64,000 bases of DNA from Occultella gossypii. Its GTDB lineage: Bacteria; Actinomycetota; Actinomycetes; Actinomycetales; Beutenbergiaceae. The stretch is from assembly GCF_019947135.1 (NCBI RefSeq), contig NZ_JAGSHT010000011.1:52686-116685 (forward strand), written 5' to 3'. A program made the translations under genes and the position numbers. The notes under the pieces are model-generated. The model ran no database searches, was not told where the DNA came from, and was given only the letters and a program-made list of their open reading frames with translations. Positions 8,968-16,492 of the stretch are shown here, in pieces. Positions within the stretch are counted from its first letter, which is position 1. Every line of letters begins with the position of its first letter.

Positions 8968-9423
8968 TCAGGACGCGGCGTCCGTCTCGAGCGGCTCCTC
9001 GGGCGTCTCGCAGTACACCAACGCGTCCTCGCCGGCGCCGTGGTAGGCGTACTCCTCGCCCTCCGCGGTGAGGATCAGCCGCCGGCCCTCGACGAGCGCC
9101 TGTGTGTACACCTGATCCGGCACGGGGCAGCCGATCGCTCCGTCGCGCCAGGTGACGGCCTCCAAGGGGCCCACCTCGATGTCCCCGGTGTCCACGCCGA
9201 GCCGTTCGGCCAGGTCGTCGACGGCGGCGCTCACCGCGGGGTCGTCGGCGTCGCCCGAGCCGGTCGTCTCGTCGGTGGCGTCGTCCGTGGGTTCCTGCGT
9301 CTCCTCCGTGGAGTCGCTAGGGGGATCACCCCCGCCGGGTTCCTCCGCACCGCCGCACCCGGACAGCCCGAGCAACGCACCCCACAGGAACACCCCAGCC
9401 AACACCGCTCTGGATCGCGCCAC
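8968..9423 (-). CDS. Small predicted lipoprotein
   Basis: About 151 residues. A hydrophobic signal ends in the lipobox LSGC (Cys about 23), followed by an acidic Ser/Thr/Glu/Asp-rich linker (about 25-65) and a small globular region with WRDGAIGCPVPDQ and a late cysteine that could pair. The GTG at 9423 is preferred because GGAGG is 9 bases upstream; the GTG at 9432 sits almost on top of GGAGG and is less likely. It is divergent from the WYL regulator. Function is not recognisable beyond an envelope-anchored protein. Confidence 0.75.
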   Translation of the reverse strand: MARSRAVLAGVFLWGALLGLSGCGGAEEPGGGDPPSDSTEETQEPTDDATDETTGSGDADDPAVSAAVDDLAERLGVDTGDIEVGPLEAVTWRDGAIGCPVPDQVYTQALVEGRRLILTAEGEEYAYHGAGEDALVYCETPEEPLETDAAS

Positions 9424-9525
9424 CCTGACCACCCCTCCGCCGACCGTCGGATCCCGAGTCTATGGCGCGGAACGGACCACCGCTATGACGCTTCGACAAC
9501 GATCCGGCGACGCGTGTCCGGCCAC

Positions 9526-9552
9526 GGAAGCGGACAGGTGCTGACCGCTTCC
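9526..9552 (+). promoter_or_regulatory. Inverted-repeat operator before the WYL regulator
   Basis: A perfect 8-bp inverted repeat GGAAGCGG / CCGCTTCC with an 11-base spacer ends 17 bases before the ATG at 9570. It lies in the divergent region shared with the lipoprotein gene. Its placement over the expected promoter suggests autoregulation by the WYL protein, which is inference. Confidence 0.5.
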
Positions 9553-9557
9553 GGTGC

Positions 9558-9563
9558 CAGACT
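9558..9563 (+). promoter_or_regulatory. -10-like hexamer, possible leaderless start
   Basis: CAGACT ends 6 bases before the ATG at 9570, and no Shine-Dalgarno sequence is evident. It directly follows the inverted repeat 9526-9552. Confidence 0.35.
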
Positions 9564-9569
9564 GGTGGC

Positions 9570-10517
9570 ATGTGGGAGACGTCCGGACGACTGCTCAAGT
9601 TGCTTTCGCTGCTCCAGGCGCGCCGGGACTGGCCCGGCGCGGACCTCGCCGAGCGGCTCGATGTCAGCCCGCGCACGGTCCGCAGGGACGTGGACCGCCT
9701 GCGCGAGCTCGGCTATCCGGTCCAGGCCACGAAGGGACCCGACGGCGGGTATCGCCTCGGCGCCGGCACCGAGCTGCCGCCGCTGCTGCTCGACGACGAG
9801 CAGGCGGTGGCGGTCGCCGTCGCCCTGCAGACCGCGAGCAGTGGGGTCGCCGGGATCGAGGAGGCGGCACTGCGGGCGCTGACCACGGTGCGGCAGGTGA
9901 TGCCGTCCCGGCTACGGCACCGCGTGGACGCGCTCCAGTTCACGTCGGTGCCGACCACGACGGCGGCGCCCCAGGTCGACGCCAACCTGCTCCTGGAGCT
10001 GGGCGCGGTGTGCCGGGATCACCACGTGCTCAGGTTCGACTACGTGGCCAAGGACGGGACGCCGTCGTTGCGGCGGGTCGAACCGCACCGGCTGGTCAGC
10101 TGGGGCACCCGCTGGTACCTCGTCGCGTGGTGCCTGGACCGGGAGGCGTGGCGGACGTTCCGGGCGGACCGGATGACGCCGCGGACTCCGCACGGCGCGC
10201 GGTTCACCCCACGGGAGCTGCCCGAAGAGGACCTCGCCGACTATCTGCGCAGCCAGGTGCGGGGCGCCGCCCAGTGGCCGGCCCGGGGCCGGGTGCTCCT
10301 GCACGCACCGGCCACCACGGTGGCCCCGTGGATCCAGAGGCAGGGCACCGTGGTGGCCCGCGACGAGGACTCCTGCTGGGTCGAGGCCGGTTCCTGGACG
10401 TACAACGCGCTCGCCGCGTGGTTCTGCATGTTCGACGCGGACTTCACCGTCGAGGGCCCCGCCGAGCTCCGGGACGCGGTCGGCGCCATGACGGCCCGCC
10501 TCGCCCGCTCCACGTGA
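9570..10517 (+). CDS. WYL-domain transcriptional regulator (HTH + WYL)
   Basis: A 315-residue YafY-type regulator. Residues 1-65 form a winged helix-turn-helix (LAERLDVSPRTVRRDVDRL). Residues about 135-215 hold the WYL domain with the eponymous W-Y-L at 182-184 in RWYLVAWCLD, and a C-terminal WCX extension follows. WYL proteins respond to small ligands or nucleic-acid signals. A palindrome just upstream (9526-9552) suggests self-control. The gene is convergent with the M23 protein gene and divergent from the lipoprotein gene. Confidence 0.93.
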   Translation: MWETSGRLLKLLSLLQARRDWPGADLAERLDVSPRTVRRDVDRLRELGYPVQATKGPDGGYRLGAGTELPPLLLDDEQAVAVAVALQTASSGVAGIEEAALRALTTVRQVMPSRLRHRVDALQFTSVPTTTAAPQVDANLLLELGAVCRDHHVLRFDYVAKDGTPSLRRVEPHRLVSWGTRWYLVAWCLDREAWRTFRADRMTPRTPHGARFTPRELPEEDLADYLRSQVRGAAQWPARGRVLLHAPATTVAPWIQRQGTVVARDEDSCWVEAGSWTYNALAAWFCMFDADFTVEGPAELRDAVGAMTARLARST

Positions 10518-10533
10518 GCCCGGGCGGGTCGAG

Positions 10534-12096
10534 CTACAGGACCTGGATGAAGGAGGCCCAGCCGGTGCCGACCTGGATCGCCGATCCGACGCGCCCCTTG
10601 CCGTCGCCCCGGTACAGGTAGGCCGCTCCCGTGGTGTTGTTGATGCCGAGGAAGTCGGAGTAGTCGTCCCGGTTGAAGTCGCCCACTGGGACGAGGGTGA
10701 AGTTGCGCCAGCCCTGACCGATCTGCTGGCCGGCGTTCATCACGCCCTCCGAGTTCGCGTAGTAGACGAACAGCCGGCCGCTGGAGTCGACGGCGATGAG
10801 GTCCGACGAGCTGTCGTCGTTGAGGTCGCCACCGGCCATGATCGTCGAGAACGCGCCCCAGCCGTGCCCGATCTGGGTGCGGGCGCCGACCCGGCCGTTG
10901 CCGAGCCCCGGATAGCGGAACATCCGGCCCGTGGAGTCCACGGCGATCAGGTCGGTGCGCTGGTCACCGCTGAAGTCGGCGACCGCGAACAGGTGCGCGA
11001 ACGAGCCCCAGCCGTGTCCGATCTGCACGCGGGCCCGGAAGCCGCCCTGACCCGTGCCCGGGTAGAGGAACAGCCGCCCCGAGGCGTCGACGGCGACGAG
11101 GTCGGAACGTCGGTCCCCGTTGAAGTCCCCGGTCGCGATGATCTCGAACCCGGTCCAGCCGTTGCCGACCCGCCGCATCGACAGGAATCCGCCACGGCCG
11201 TTGCCCGGGTACTGCAGCAGTGCGCCGGACGCGCTCACGGCCAGCACGTCAGGGACGCCGTCGCCGGTGTAGTCGTGATCACCGAGCATGTGCCGCTGGG
11301 TGTAGACGTCATCGGTCGGGGTGACATTGGCGCGGGGCGCCCACCCGCTGATGTTGCCGGCCCTGACCTGGATGAAGTTGCCCGAGGAGGCCCCCGGCGT
11401 CGAGGTCAGCACCGTGCGCGAGGGCACGGTTCCCCGCACCGTCGAGGACGTCGACGCGGAGCGGTAGATCGTGGTGGTCCCCTGCGCGTAGTAACGGCAC
11501 TGGCTCGGCGTGCGCACCTGGGTGATCAGATCGGCGCCGGCGCGCAGGTCGATGCCCTGCTGCCGGAACCACGTCTCCGGGTCGAGCAGGGTGCCGCCGT
11601 AGTCACCACGCCACACCTCCAGGTGCAGGTGCGGGGACGTGGAGACGCCGGTGTTGCCCATGGTCGCGATGCGCTGGCCCTGCGACACCCGCTGACCCGC
11701 CCGCACGTACTGGGTCGCGTTGACAACGTGCGAGTACCCGATCGTGATCGTGACGCCGTCGATGACGTGCCGCACGGTGATCCACTGACCGGCGGACGAG
11801 TCCGGCTGAGCCCGGGTGACCACACCGTCGGCGACGGCATAGAGCCGGTTCCCGACCGCGCCGCCGAGGTCCTGTCCGTTGTGCCAGGTCGTGGCCATGA
11901 TGATGGGCAGGCAGCGCGGCCCCTGCGCGGAGGACATCCGATACGTGCCGGTGTCCACCGGCGCGGTGACGTCACCGGACGTGGCGGGTGCCGCCGTCGC
12001 CGGCACCGCGCCGAACAGCGACGTCACGAGCGCCAGAACGAGCGCGGCGACCACAGATCGCCGGATCCGACGGGGGCCTGAGGAGGTGGTGCGCAC
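10534..12096 (-). CDS. Secreted M23 peptidase with SH3b and FG-GAP repeats
   Basis: A GTG start at 12096 is chosen because GAGGA lies just upstream and the Sec signal (residues about 10-36, ending ATAA/PA) begins there; the in-frame extension to 12198 has no such support. The 520-residue product has an M23/LytM metallopeptidase domain with zinc ligands H72 and D76 (HNGQD) and H156/H158 (HLHLE), an SH3b-like module (about 205-260) and five FG-GAP/VCBS repeats (about 270-520; pattern GDFNGDRRSDLVAVD). M23 enzymes cut peptidoglycan cross-links. The SH3b would bind wall peptides, and the FG-GAP propeller with its Asp-rich calcium-type loops may bind glycans or proteins. Convergent with the WYL gene. 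Confidence 0.9.
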   Translation of the reverse strand: MRTTSSGPRRIRRSVVAALVLALVTSLFGAVPATAAPATSGDVTAPVDTGTYRMSSAQGPRCLPIIMATTWHNGQDLGGAVGNRLYAVADGVVTRAQPDSSAGQWITVRHVIDGVTITIGYSHVVNATQYVRAGQRVSQGQRIATMGNTGVSTSPHLHLEVWRGDYGGTLLDPETWFRQQGIDLRAGADLITQVRTPSQCRYYAQGTTTIYRSASTSSTVRGTVPSRTVLTSTPGASSGNFIQVRAGNISGWAPRANVTPTDDVYTQRHMLGDHDYTGDGVPDVLAVSASGALLQYPGNGRGGFLSMRRVGNGWTGFEIIATGDFNGDRRSDLVAVDASGRLFLYPGTGQGGFRARVQIGHGWGSFAHLFAVADFSGDQRTDLIAVDSTGRMFRYPGLGNGRVGARTQIGHGWGAFSTIMAGGDLNDDSSSDLIAVDSSGRLFVYYANSEGVMNAGQQIGQGWRNFTLVPVGDFNRDDYSDFLGINNTTGAAYLYRGDGKGRVGSAIQVGTGWASFIQVL

Positions 12097-12206
12097 GGCG
12101 TCCTCGCTTCTTCGTGAGGGTTGACTCCTTCGTGGAAGGTACCAGTGCGTTCCGTCGGCGGCCGGGGGCGCCCCGCCGTGTCGAGTCGGCGACGGCATGA
12201 CTCCAT

Positions 12207-12312
12207 GTCGCTTCGTACAGGCCCGACGGCGGTGGGTCGCCGGTCGCTTCGTACCGGCCCGACCGCGGTGGGTCGCCGGTCGTTTCGCACAGGCCCGACG
12301 GCGTGGGTCGCC
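12207..12312. repeat. Three tandem copies of a 36-bp repeat
   Basis: Copies at 12207-12242, 12243-12278 and 12279-12312 share the core GTCGCTTCGTACAGGCCC... GGTGGGTCGCC. Copies 1 and 2 differ at two positions; copy 3 is 34 bp with a few changes. The array ends exactly at the stop codon of the gamma-glutamyltransferase gene and sits upstream of the M23 gene. It is non-coding on present evidence. Confidence 0.85.
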
Positions 12313-14115
12313 TCAGCGCCCGACGGCGTAGCCCTGCATGCCGCGCGGGTTCGCGGCCGCCATCAGCATCCCGTCGGCGCGGATCCCGGCAGCGCTGATC
12401 CGGCCGAGCGACCACGGGCCGGCGTCGCTCACGTCATGCCCACGGCGGCGCAGTTCGGCGAGCACGTCGGCGCCGAGCCGGGTCTCCGCGCGCACCCCGA
12501 GCGGCTCGGCGGCACGCGGCGCGAACGAGGACGGGCCGTGCGTGGAGTGCCAGGTCGGGGCATCGATGGCGGCCTGCAGGTCCATCCCGAAGACCAGGTG
12601 GTTGATCAGGAACGGCACCGTCCACTGATCCTGCTGATCCCCGCCGGGGGTGCCGAAGGACAGGTACGGACGCCCGTCCCGGAGCAGCAGGCTCGGGCTG
12701 AGGGTGGTCCGGGGACGGGTGCCCGGCGCCAGCGAGGACGCCAGTCCCGGCTCGAGCCAGAACATCTGGGCGCGGGTGCCGAGCGCGAACCCGAGGCCGG
12801 GGATGGTCGGCGAGGACTGCAACCAGCCGCCCGATGGCGTCGCGGACACGACGTTGCCCCACCGGTCCACCACGTCCAGGTGACAGGTGTCGCCGCGGGC
12901 GACGGTCGGCTCGCCCTGACCCGGCGCCGGCGGGGTCGCCAGACCATCCGGCCACGCACCGCCGTCGGCCATCGCGGCGAGTACCGCCTGCGGAAGGCGC
13001 GCCGACCGGCCCGCCGGTGACCCCGGGCGCAGCGCTGTGTCCGCGGTCGGGCCGACGAGTCGTGCGCGCTCGGCGGCGTATCCGGGCGAGATGAGCTCGT
13101 CGATGGGGACGTCCACGTGGTCGGGGTCGCCGTAGAAGGCTTCCCGGTCGGCGAACGCGAGCTTCGCGGACTCCACCACGGTGTGCACCAGGTCCGCCGA
13201 GCCCGGGCCCATCGAGGCGAGGTCGAACTGCTCGAGGATCCGCAGCTGCTGGAGCAGGACCGGCCCCTGCCCCCAGGCCTGCGTCTTCGCGACCTGGATG
13301 CCGGCGAAGTCGGCGACCACCGGGTCCTCCTCGCCGGCCCGCCAGCCGTCGAGGTCCGCGCCGGTGAGCAGGCCGCGGTGGGTGCCGTCCGAGTCCCACT
13401 GCTCGGTGGCGGCGAAGGCGTCGATCTCCTCGGCGACGAACCCCGAGTAGAACGCCCGGCGGGCGCCCTCGATCTGCGCCTCGCGCGTGCTTCCGACCGC
13501 CTCACCCTCGGCGACCAGTCGCGTCAGGGTGTCCGCCAGCATCGGGTTGGCGAACCGGGAGCGAGGCGCGGGCGCCTGCCCGCCGGGGGTGTAGATCTGC
13601 GCGGAGGCCTGCCAGTGCTCGGCGAACACCGGGGCCACCGCGGCGATCGTGTCCGCCGCCTGGCGCACCAGCGGGTAGCCGTCGCGGGCGTAACCGATCG
13701 CGTAGCCGAGCACGTCCCGCAGGCCCAGGGTGCCGTACCGCTCGAGCATGAGCAGCCACGCCCCGAACGAGCCGGGGACGGTCGCGGCGAGCAGCCCGGT
13801 ACCGGGGATCGCATCGACGCCCTGGGCGGCGTAAGCCTGCGGGGTCGCGGCCGCGGGCGCGGTGCCCTGCCCGCAGACGACGAAGGTTCGACCCGTCTTC
13901 GCGTCGTGGCAGATCGCGGGCATGTCCCCGCCGACGCCGTTGAGGTGCGGCTCGACCACGTGCAGCACGAATCCGGCCGCGACTGCGGCGTCGTAGGCGT
14001 TCCCGCCGGCCTCCAGCACGGCCATCCCGGCCGCGGAGGCGAGCCAGTGCGTGGTGGCCACCATTCCGAACGTGCCGAGCAGTTCCGGACGGGTGGTGAA
14101 CGCGGTGGCCGACAT
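12313..14115 (-). CDS. ggt: Gamma-glutamyltransferase family hydrolase
   Basis: A 600-residue Ntn hydrolase. The N-terminal block ATTHWLASAAGMAVLEAGGN and GNGVGGD-like NGVGGDMPA are family hallmarks. The autoprocessing threonine is Thr410 in GDTCHLDVVD, followed by WGNVVSATPSGG and a glycine-rich TPGGDQQ loop near the gamma-glutamyl site. No signal peptide is visible from the start at 14115, so a cytoplasmic or non-classical location is likely. It would hydrolyse gamma-glutamyl compounds or acyl amides of similar type; many actinobacterial relatives are not true glutathione enzymes. A -10-like GATACT lies 6 bases before the ATG, suggesting a leaderless mRNA. The longer frame to 14292 crosses the CIRCE element and is rejected. 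Confidence 0.92.
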   Translation of the reverse strand: MSATAFTTRPELLGTFGMVATTHWLASAAGMAVLEAGGNAYDAAVAAGFVLHVVEPHLNGVGGDMPAICHDAKTGRTFVVCGQGTAPAAATPQAYAAQGVDAIPGTGLLAATVPGSFGAWLLMLERYGTLGLRDVLGYAIGYARDGYPLVRQAADTIAAVAPVFAEHWQASAQIYTPGGQAPAPRSRFANPMLADTLTRLVAEGEAVGSTREAQIEGARRAFYSGFVAEEIDAFAATEQWDSDGTHRGLLTGADLDGWRAGEEDPVVADFAGIQVAKTQAWGQGPVLLQQLRILEQFDLASMGPGSADLVHTVVESAKLAFADREAFYGDPDHVDVPIDELISPGYAAERARLVGPTADTALRPGSPAGRSARLPQAVLAAMADGGAWPDGLATPPAPGQGEPTVARGDTCHLDVVDRWGNVVSATPSGGWLQSSPTIPGLGFALGTRAQMFWLEPGLASSLAPGTRPRTTLSPSLLLRDGRPYLSFGTPGGDQQDQWTVPFLINHLVFGMDLQAAIDAPTWHSTHGPSSFAPRAAEPLGVRAETRLGADVLAELRRRGHDVSDAGPWSLGRISAAGIRADGMLMAAANPRGMQGYAVGR

Positions 14116-14121
14116 CGGGTC

Positions 14122-14127
14122 AGTATC
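14122..14127 (-). promoter_or_regulatory. -10-like hexamer, possible leaderless start of ggt
   Basis: GATACT on the minus strand ends 6 bases before the ATG at 14115; no Shine-Dalgarno sequence is seen. Confidence 0.4.
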
Positions 14128-14240
14128 GCAGCGGCCCGGGCCGGTGGCTGGCGGCGGCCCGGATCGGTTGCGACCATCACACCGGCGGCGAAGCGCCCGC
14201 TGGGACCAGATGGCGTTCGCGAGGAGCGAACAAGCCGAGG

Positions 14241-14267
14241 CTGGCACTCTCGTGTGCCGAGTGCTAA
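14241..14267. promoter_or_regulatory. CIRCE-type HrcA operator
   Basis: CTGGCACTC - 9 bases - GAGTGCTAA matches the CIRCE consensus TTAGCACTC-N9-GAGTGCTAA at 16 of 18 arm positions with the exact spacer length. It lies 97 bases before the hsp20 start at 14364. HrcA binding to such sites represses heat-shock genes. The divergent ggt gene starts 126 bp to the left. Confidence 0.85.
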
Positions 14268-14363
14268 GTCTAAGGACGTAGCCACCCGTCATGGGAACCC
14301 CCGGTGACGGGATCGTGACTGGGCCTCGGAGGTCGGGGCCCGCTGACGAGGAGGTGATGAGCG

Positions 14364-14819
14364 ATGGCTACACGTTTCGACCCGTTCCACGAGCTCGACA
14401 GGATGCTCTCGGCGTTGTCCACGAGCAGCCGAGACGCAGCGGTGATGCCGATCGACCTGCAGCGCGAGACCGACCATTACGTGCTCTCGATGGACCTGCC
14501 TGGTGTGGATCCGGGCTCGATCGACATCTCGGTCGAGGACCGGATACTGACCATCCGCGCCGAGCGTACGACACCATCGGCAGGGGCCGATTGGCTGGTC
14601 CGCGAACGCCCCTCCGGCACCTTCGCCCGGCAGTTGACCTTGGGTCAAGGTCTGGCCCTCGACCAGATCTCGGCCGCCTACACCGACGGCGTCCTCTCCT
14701 TGACGATCCCGGTGAGTGAGCAGGCCAAGCCTCGCCGCATCGAGGTCGCCCATGTGGCGTCGCCGTCTCAGCTCGGTGCAGGCGCGCCGGCGGCCAGCGA
14801 GTCGGCGTCGACCGGCTGA
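14364..14819 (+). CDS. Hsp20 / alpha-crystallin small heat-shock protein
   Basis: A 151-residue cytoplasmic holdase chaperone. It starts MATRFDPFHELDRML and has an alpha-crystallin domain at about 30-130 with YVLSMDLPGVDPGSIDI and the ending DGVLSLTIPV, where the A-x-x-x-G-V-L consensus appears as YTDGVLSLTIP. A short Ala/Ser-rich tail follows. GAGGAGGTG is about 10 bases before the ATG. The CIRCE operator upstream indicates HrcA-controlled heat induction, and a strong hairpin terminator follows directly. Confidence 0.95.
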   Translation: MATRFDPFHELDRMLSALSTSSRDAAVMPIDLQRETDHYVLSMDLPGVDPGSIDISVEDRILTIRAERTTPSAGADWLVRERPSGTFARQLTLGQGLALDQISAAYTDGVLSLTIPVSEQAKPRRIEVAHVASPSQLGAGAPAASESASTG

Positions 14820-14822
14820 CGC

Positions 14823-14879
14823 GTGCGCGAACGCCCAGGGTTCGACTCGGACAGAGCCGAGCCCGGGGCGTTCGCGCAC
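14823..14879 (+). terminator. Terminator hairpin after hsp20
   Basis: Long inverted repeat GTGCGCGAACGCC / GGCGTTCGCGCAC (13 bp perfect) starting 3 bases after the stop codon, with a smaller CTCGG/CCGAG stem inside the loop. No T-run follows, which is common in this GC range. Confidence 0.75.
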
Positions 14880-15087
14880 CCGTGCCTCCGGCTCCTCCGG
14901 CGCTGACAGGCGGGCTGAGCACCCGCCGCCGCCAAGGTGCCGACCTACCCGGACGCGCGGCGCACGGGCGCGCCTCGTCCGTATCACGATTCGGTCGCGA
15001 CCCGGCCGGCCGCGGGCTCCTGGCATCGCACCGGGCTACCGTGCCTCGAGGGGACGGGCACTCCGCCCGACGCGAAAGGAAACAACG

Positions 15088-16428
15088 ATGGACATCCGCA
15101 GGAGACGACTGCTCGGCGCCGTGGGCGCGCTCGGGGCGACCGCGCTGGTGCTCGCGGCCTGCTCGCCCGGCAGCTCGGACGACTCCGGTGACGAAGGTTC
15201 CGGTGACGGCGAGTCCACCACCGTGACGTTCCGGCTCTGGGACGAGGCCGCGGCGACCGCGTACGAGGAGTCCTTCGCGGCGTTCACCGAAGCGAACCCG
15301 GAGATCACCGTGGACGTGGAGGTGGTCCCGTGGGCGAACTACTGGGAGCGCCTGCCGCAGGACATCGGCTCGGGCACGATGGCGGACATCTTCTGGGCGA
15401 ACACGTCGAACTTCGCGCTCTACGCGGACAACGGCAACCTGATCGACATCACCGAGGCCCTCGGCGACGAGCACGACGAGTGGACCCAGTCGATCGTGGA
15501 CCTGTACACCCGGGACGGCTCGCTGTGGGGCGTGCCGCAGCTCTCGGACTCGATCGCGCTCTTCTACAACAAGGACCTCGTGGACGCGGCGGGCATCGAC
15601 CCGACCACGCTGCGGTGGGACCCCACCGGCGCCGACGACACCTTCCTGCCGGCCGCCCAGCAGCTCACCGTGGACTCGGCCGGCGTGACCGCCGCCGATC
15701 CCGCGTTCAACCCCGATGACGTCGCCCAGTTCGGCTTCAACGCACAGAACGACCTGCAGGCGATCTACATCGACTTCCTCGCCTCCAACGGCGGCGTGTT
15801 CCAGGACGAGGACAACCAGTTCGCGTTCAACTCCCCCGAGGGCGTGGCCGCCTTCCAGTACGTGGTCGACCTGATCAACACCCACCACGTCTCCCCCTCC
15901 GCGGCGGATACAAGCCAGAACGGCGACCTCGCCCGCGACCTGTTCGTGCAGGGCAAGATGGCCCTCTTCCAGTCCGGCCAGTACTCGCTGCCGGCCATGG
16001 CGGACGCCGAGTTCGAGTGGGGCCTGGCCCCGATGGTCGAGGGACCCGAGGGTCGCGTCGGCGTGGTGCACGGGGTGGCCGCGCTCGGCAACGCCGCGAC
16101 CGAGAACCTCGAGGCCACCACCGCCGTCCTGGCGTGGCTCGGCTCGGCCGAGGGCCAGCTCCCGCTCGGCGCGAACGGCGCCTCGTTCCCGGCCGCGACG
16201 GACGCCCAGTCCTCGTTCACCGACTACTGGACCGAGCAGGGCGTGGACACCCAGGTGTTCCTCGACGCCGCCCAGGGCGACACCACCGCGGCCCCGATCG
16301 GGCCGCGGGTGCAGGCCGGCATGACCGCGTACGGGCCGTACTTCGAGGAGATGTTCGCCGGTCGCCTCGACGTCCCGACGGCGTTGCAGCAGGCGCAGGA
16401 CGCCGGCAACGAGGCTCAGGCCGAGTAG
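15088..16428 (+). CDS. ABC sugar-transport solute-binding lipoprotein (orphan)
   Basis: A 446-residue family-1 extracellular binding protein. It has an RRRRLLG basic start, a hydrophobic signal and lipobox LAAC with Cys25, then a Ser/Gly/Asp-rich linker. TVTFRLWDEAAATAYEESF, the PWANYWERL segment and the SDSIALFYNKDLVDAAG region match the MalE/UgpB fold. AAAGGA is seven bases before the ATG at 15088; the longer frame to 14716 overlaps hsp20 and is a shadow. No permease or ATPase genes are adjacent, so it must share a transporter encoded elsewhere or be a leftover. A strong terminator follows. The ligand is unknown; an oligosaccharide is likely. Confidence 0.92.
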   Translation: MDIRRRRLLGAVGALGATALVLAACSPGSSDDSGDEGSGDGESTTVTFRLWDEAAATAYEESFAAFTEANPEITVDVEVVPWANYWERLPQDIGSGTMADIFWANTSNFALYADNGNLIDITEALGDEHDEWTQSIVDLYTRDGSLWGVPQLSDSIALFYNKDLVDAAGIDPTTLRWDPTGADDTFLPAAQQLTVDSAGVTAADPAFNPDDVAQFGFNAQNDLQAIYIDFLASNGGVFQDEDNQFAFNSPEGVAAFQYVVDLINTHHVSPSAADTSQNGDLARDLFVQGKMALFQSGQYSLPAMADAEFEWGLAPMVEGPEGRVGVVHGVAALGNAATENLEATTAVLAWLGSAEGQLPLGANGASFPAATDAQSSFTDYWTEQGVDTQVFLDAAQGDTTAAPIGPRVQAGMTAYGPYFEEMFAGRLDVPTALQQAQDAGNEAQAE

Positions 16429-16445
16429 TAGACGGCCAAAGCCCG

Positions 16446-16484
16446 ACGGCGGCCCGTCACTCCTCGTGGGTGACGGGCCGTCGT
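16446..16484. terminator. Bidirectional terminator hairpin
   Basis: ACGGCGGCCCGTCAC - 9 bases - GTGACGGGCCGTCGT, a 15-bp arm with one mismatch, between two convergent genes (stop codons at 16428 and 16493). Confidence 0.8.
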
Positions 16485-16492
16485 CGTTGCGC

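Noticed and set aside
12207..12312. CRISPR array
   Set aside because: The three repeats are directly adjacent with no unique spacers and no cas genes nearby.
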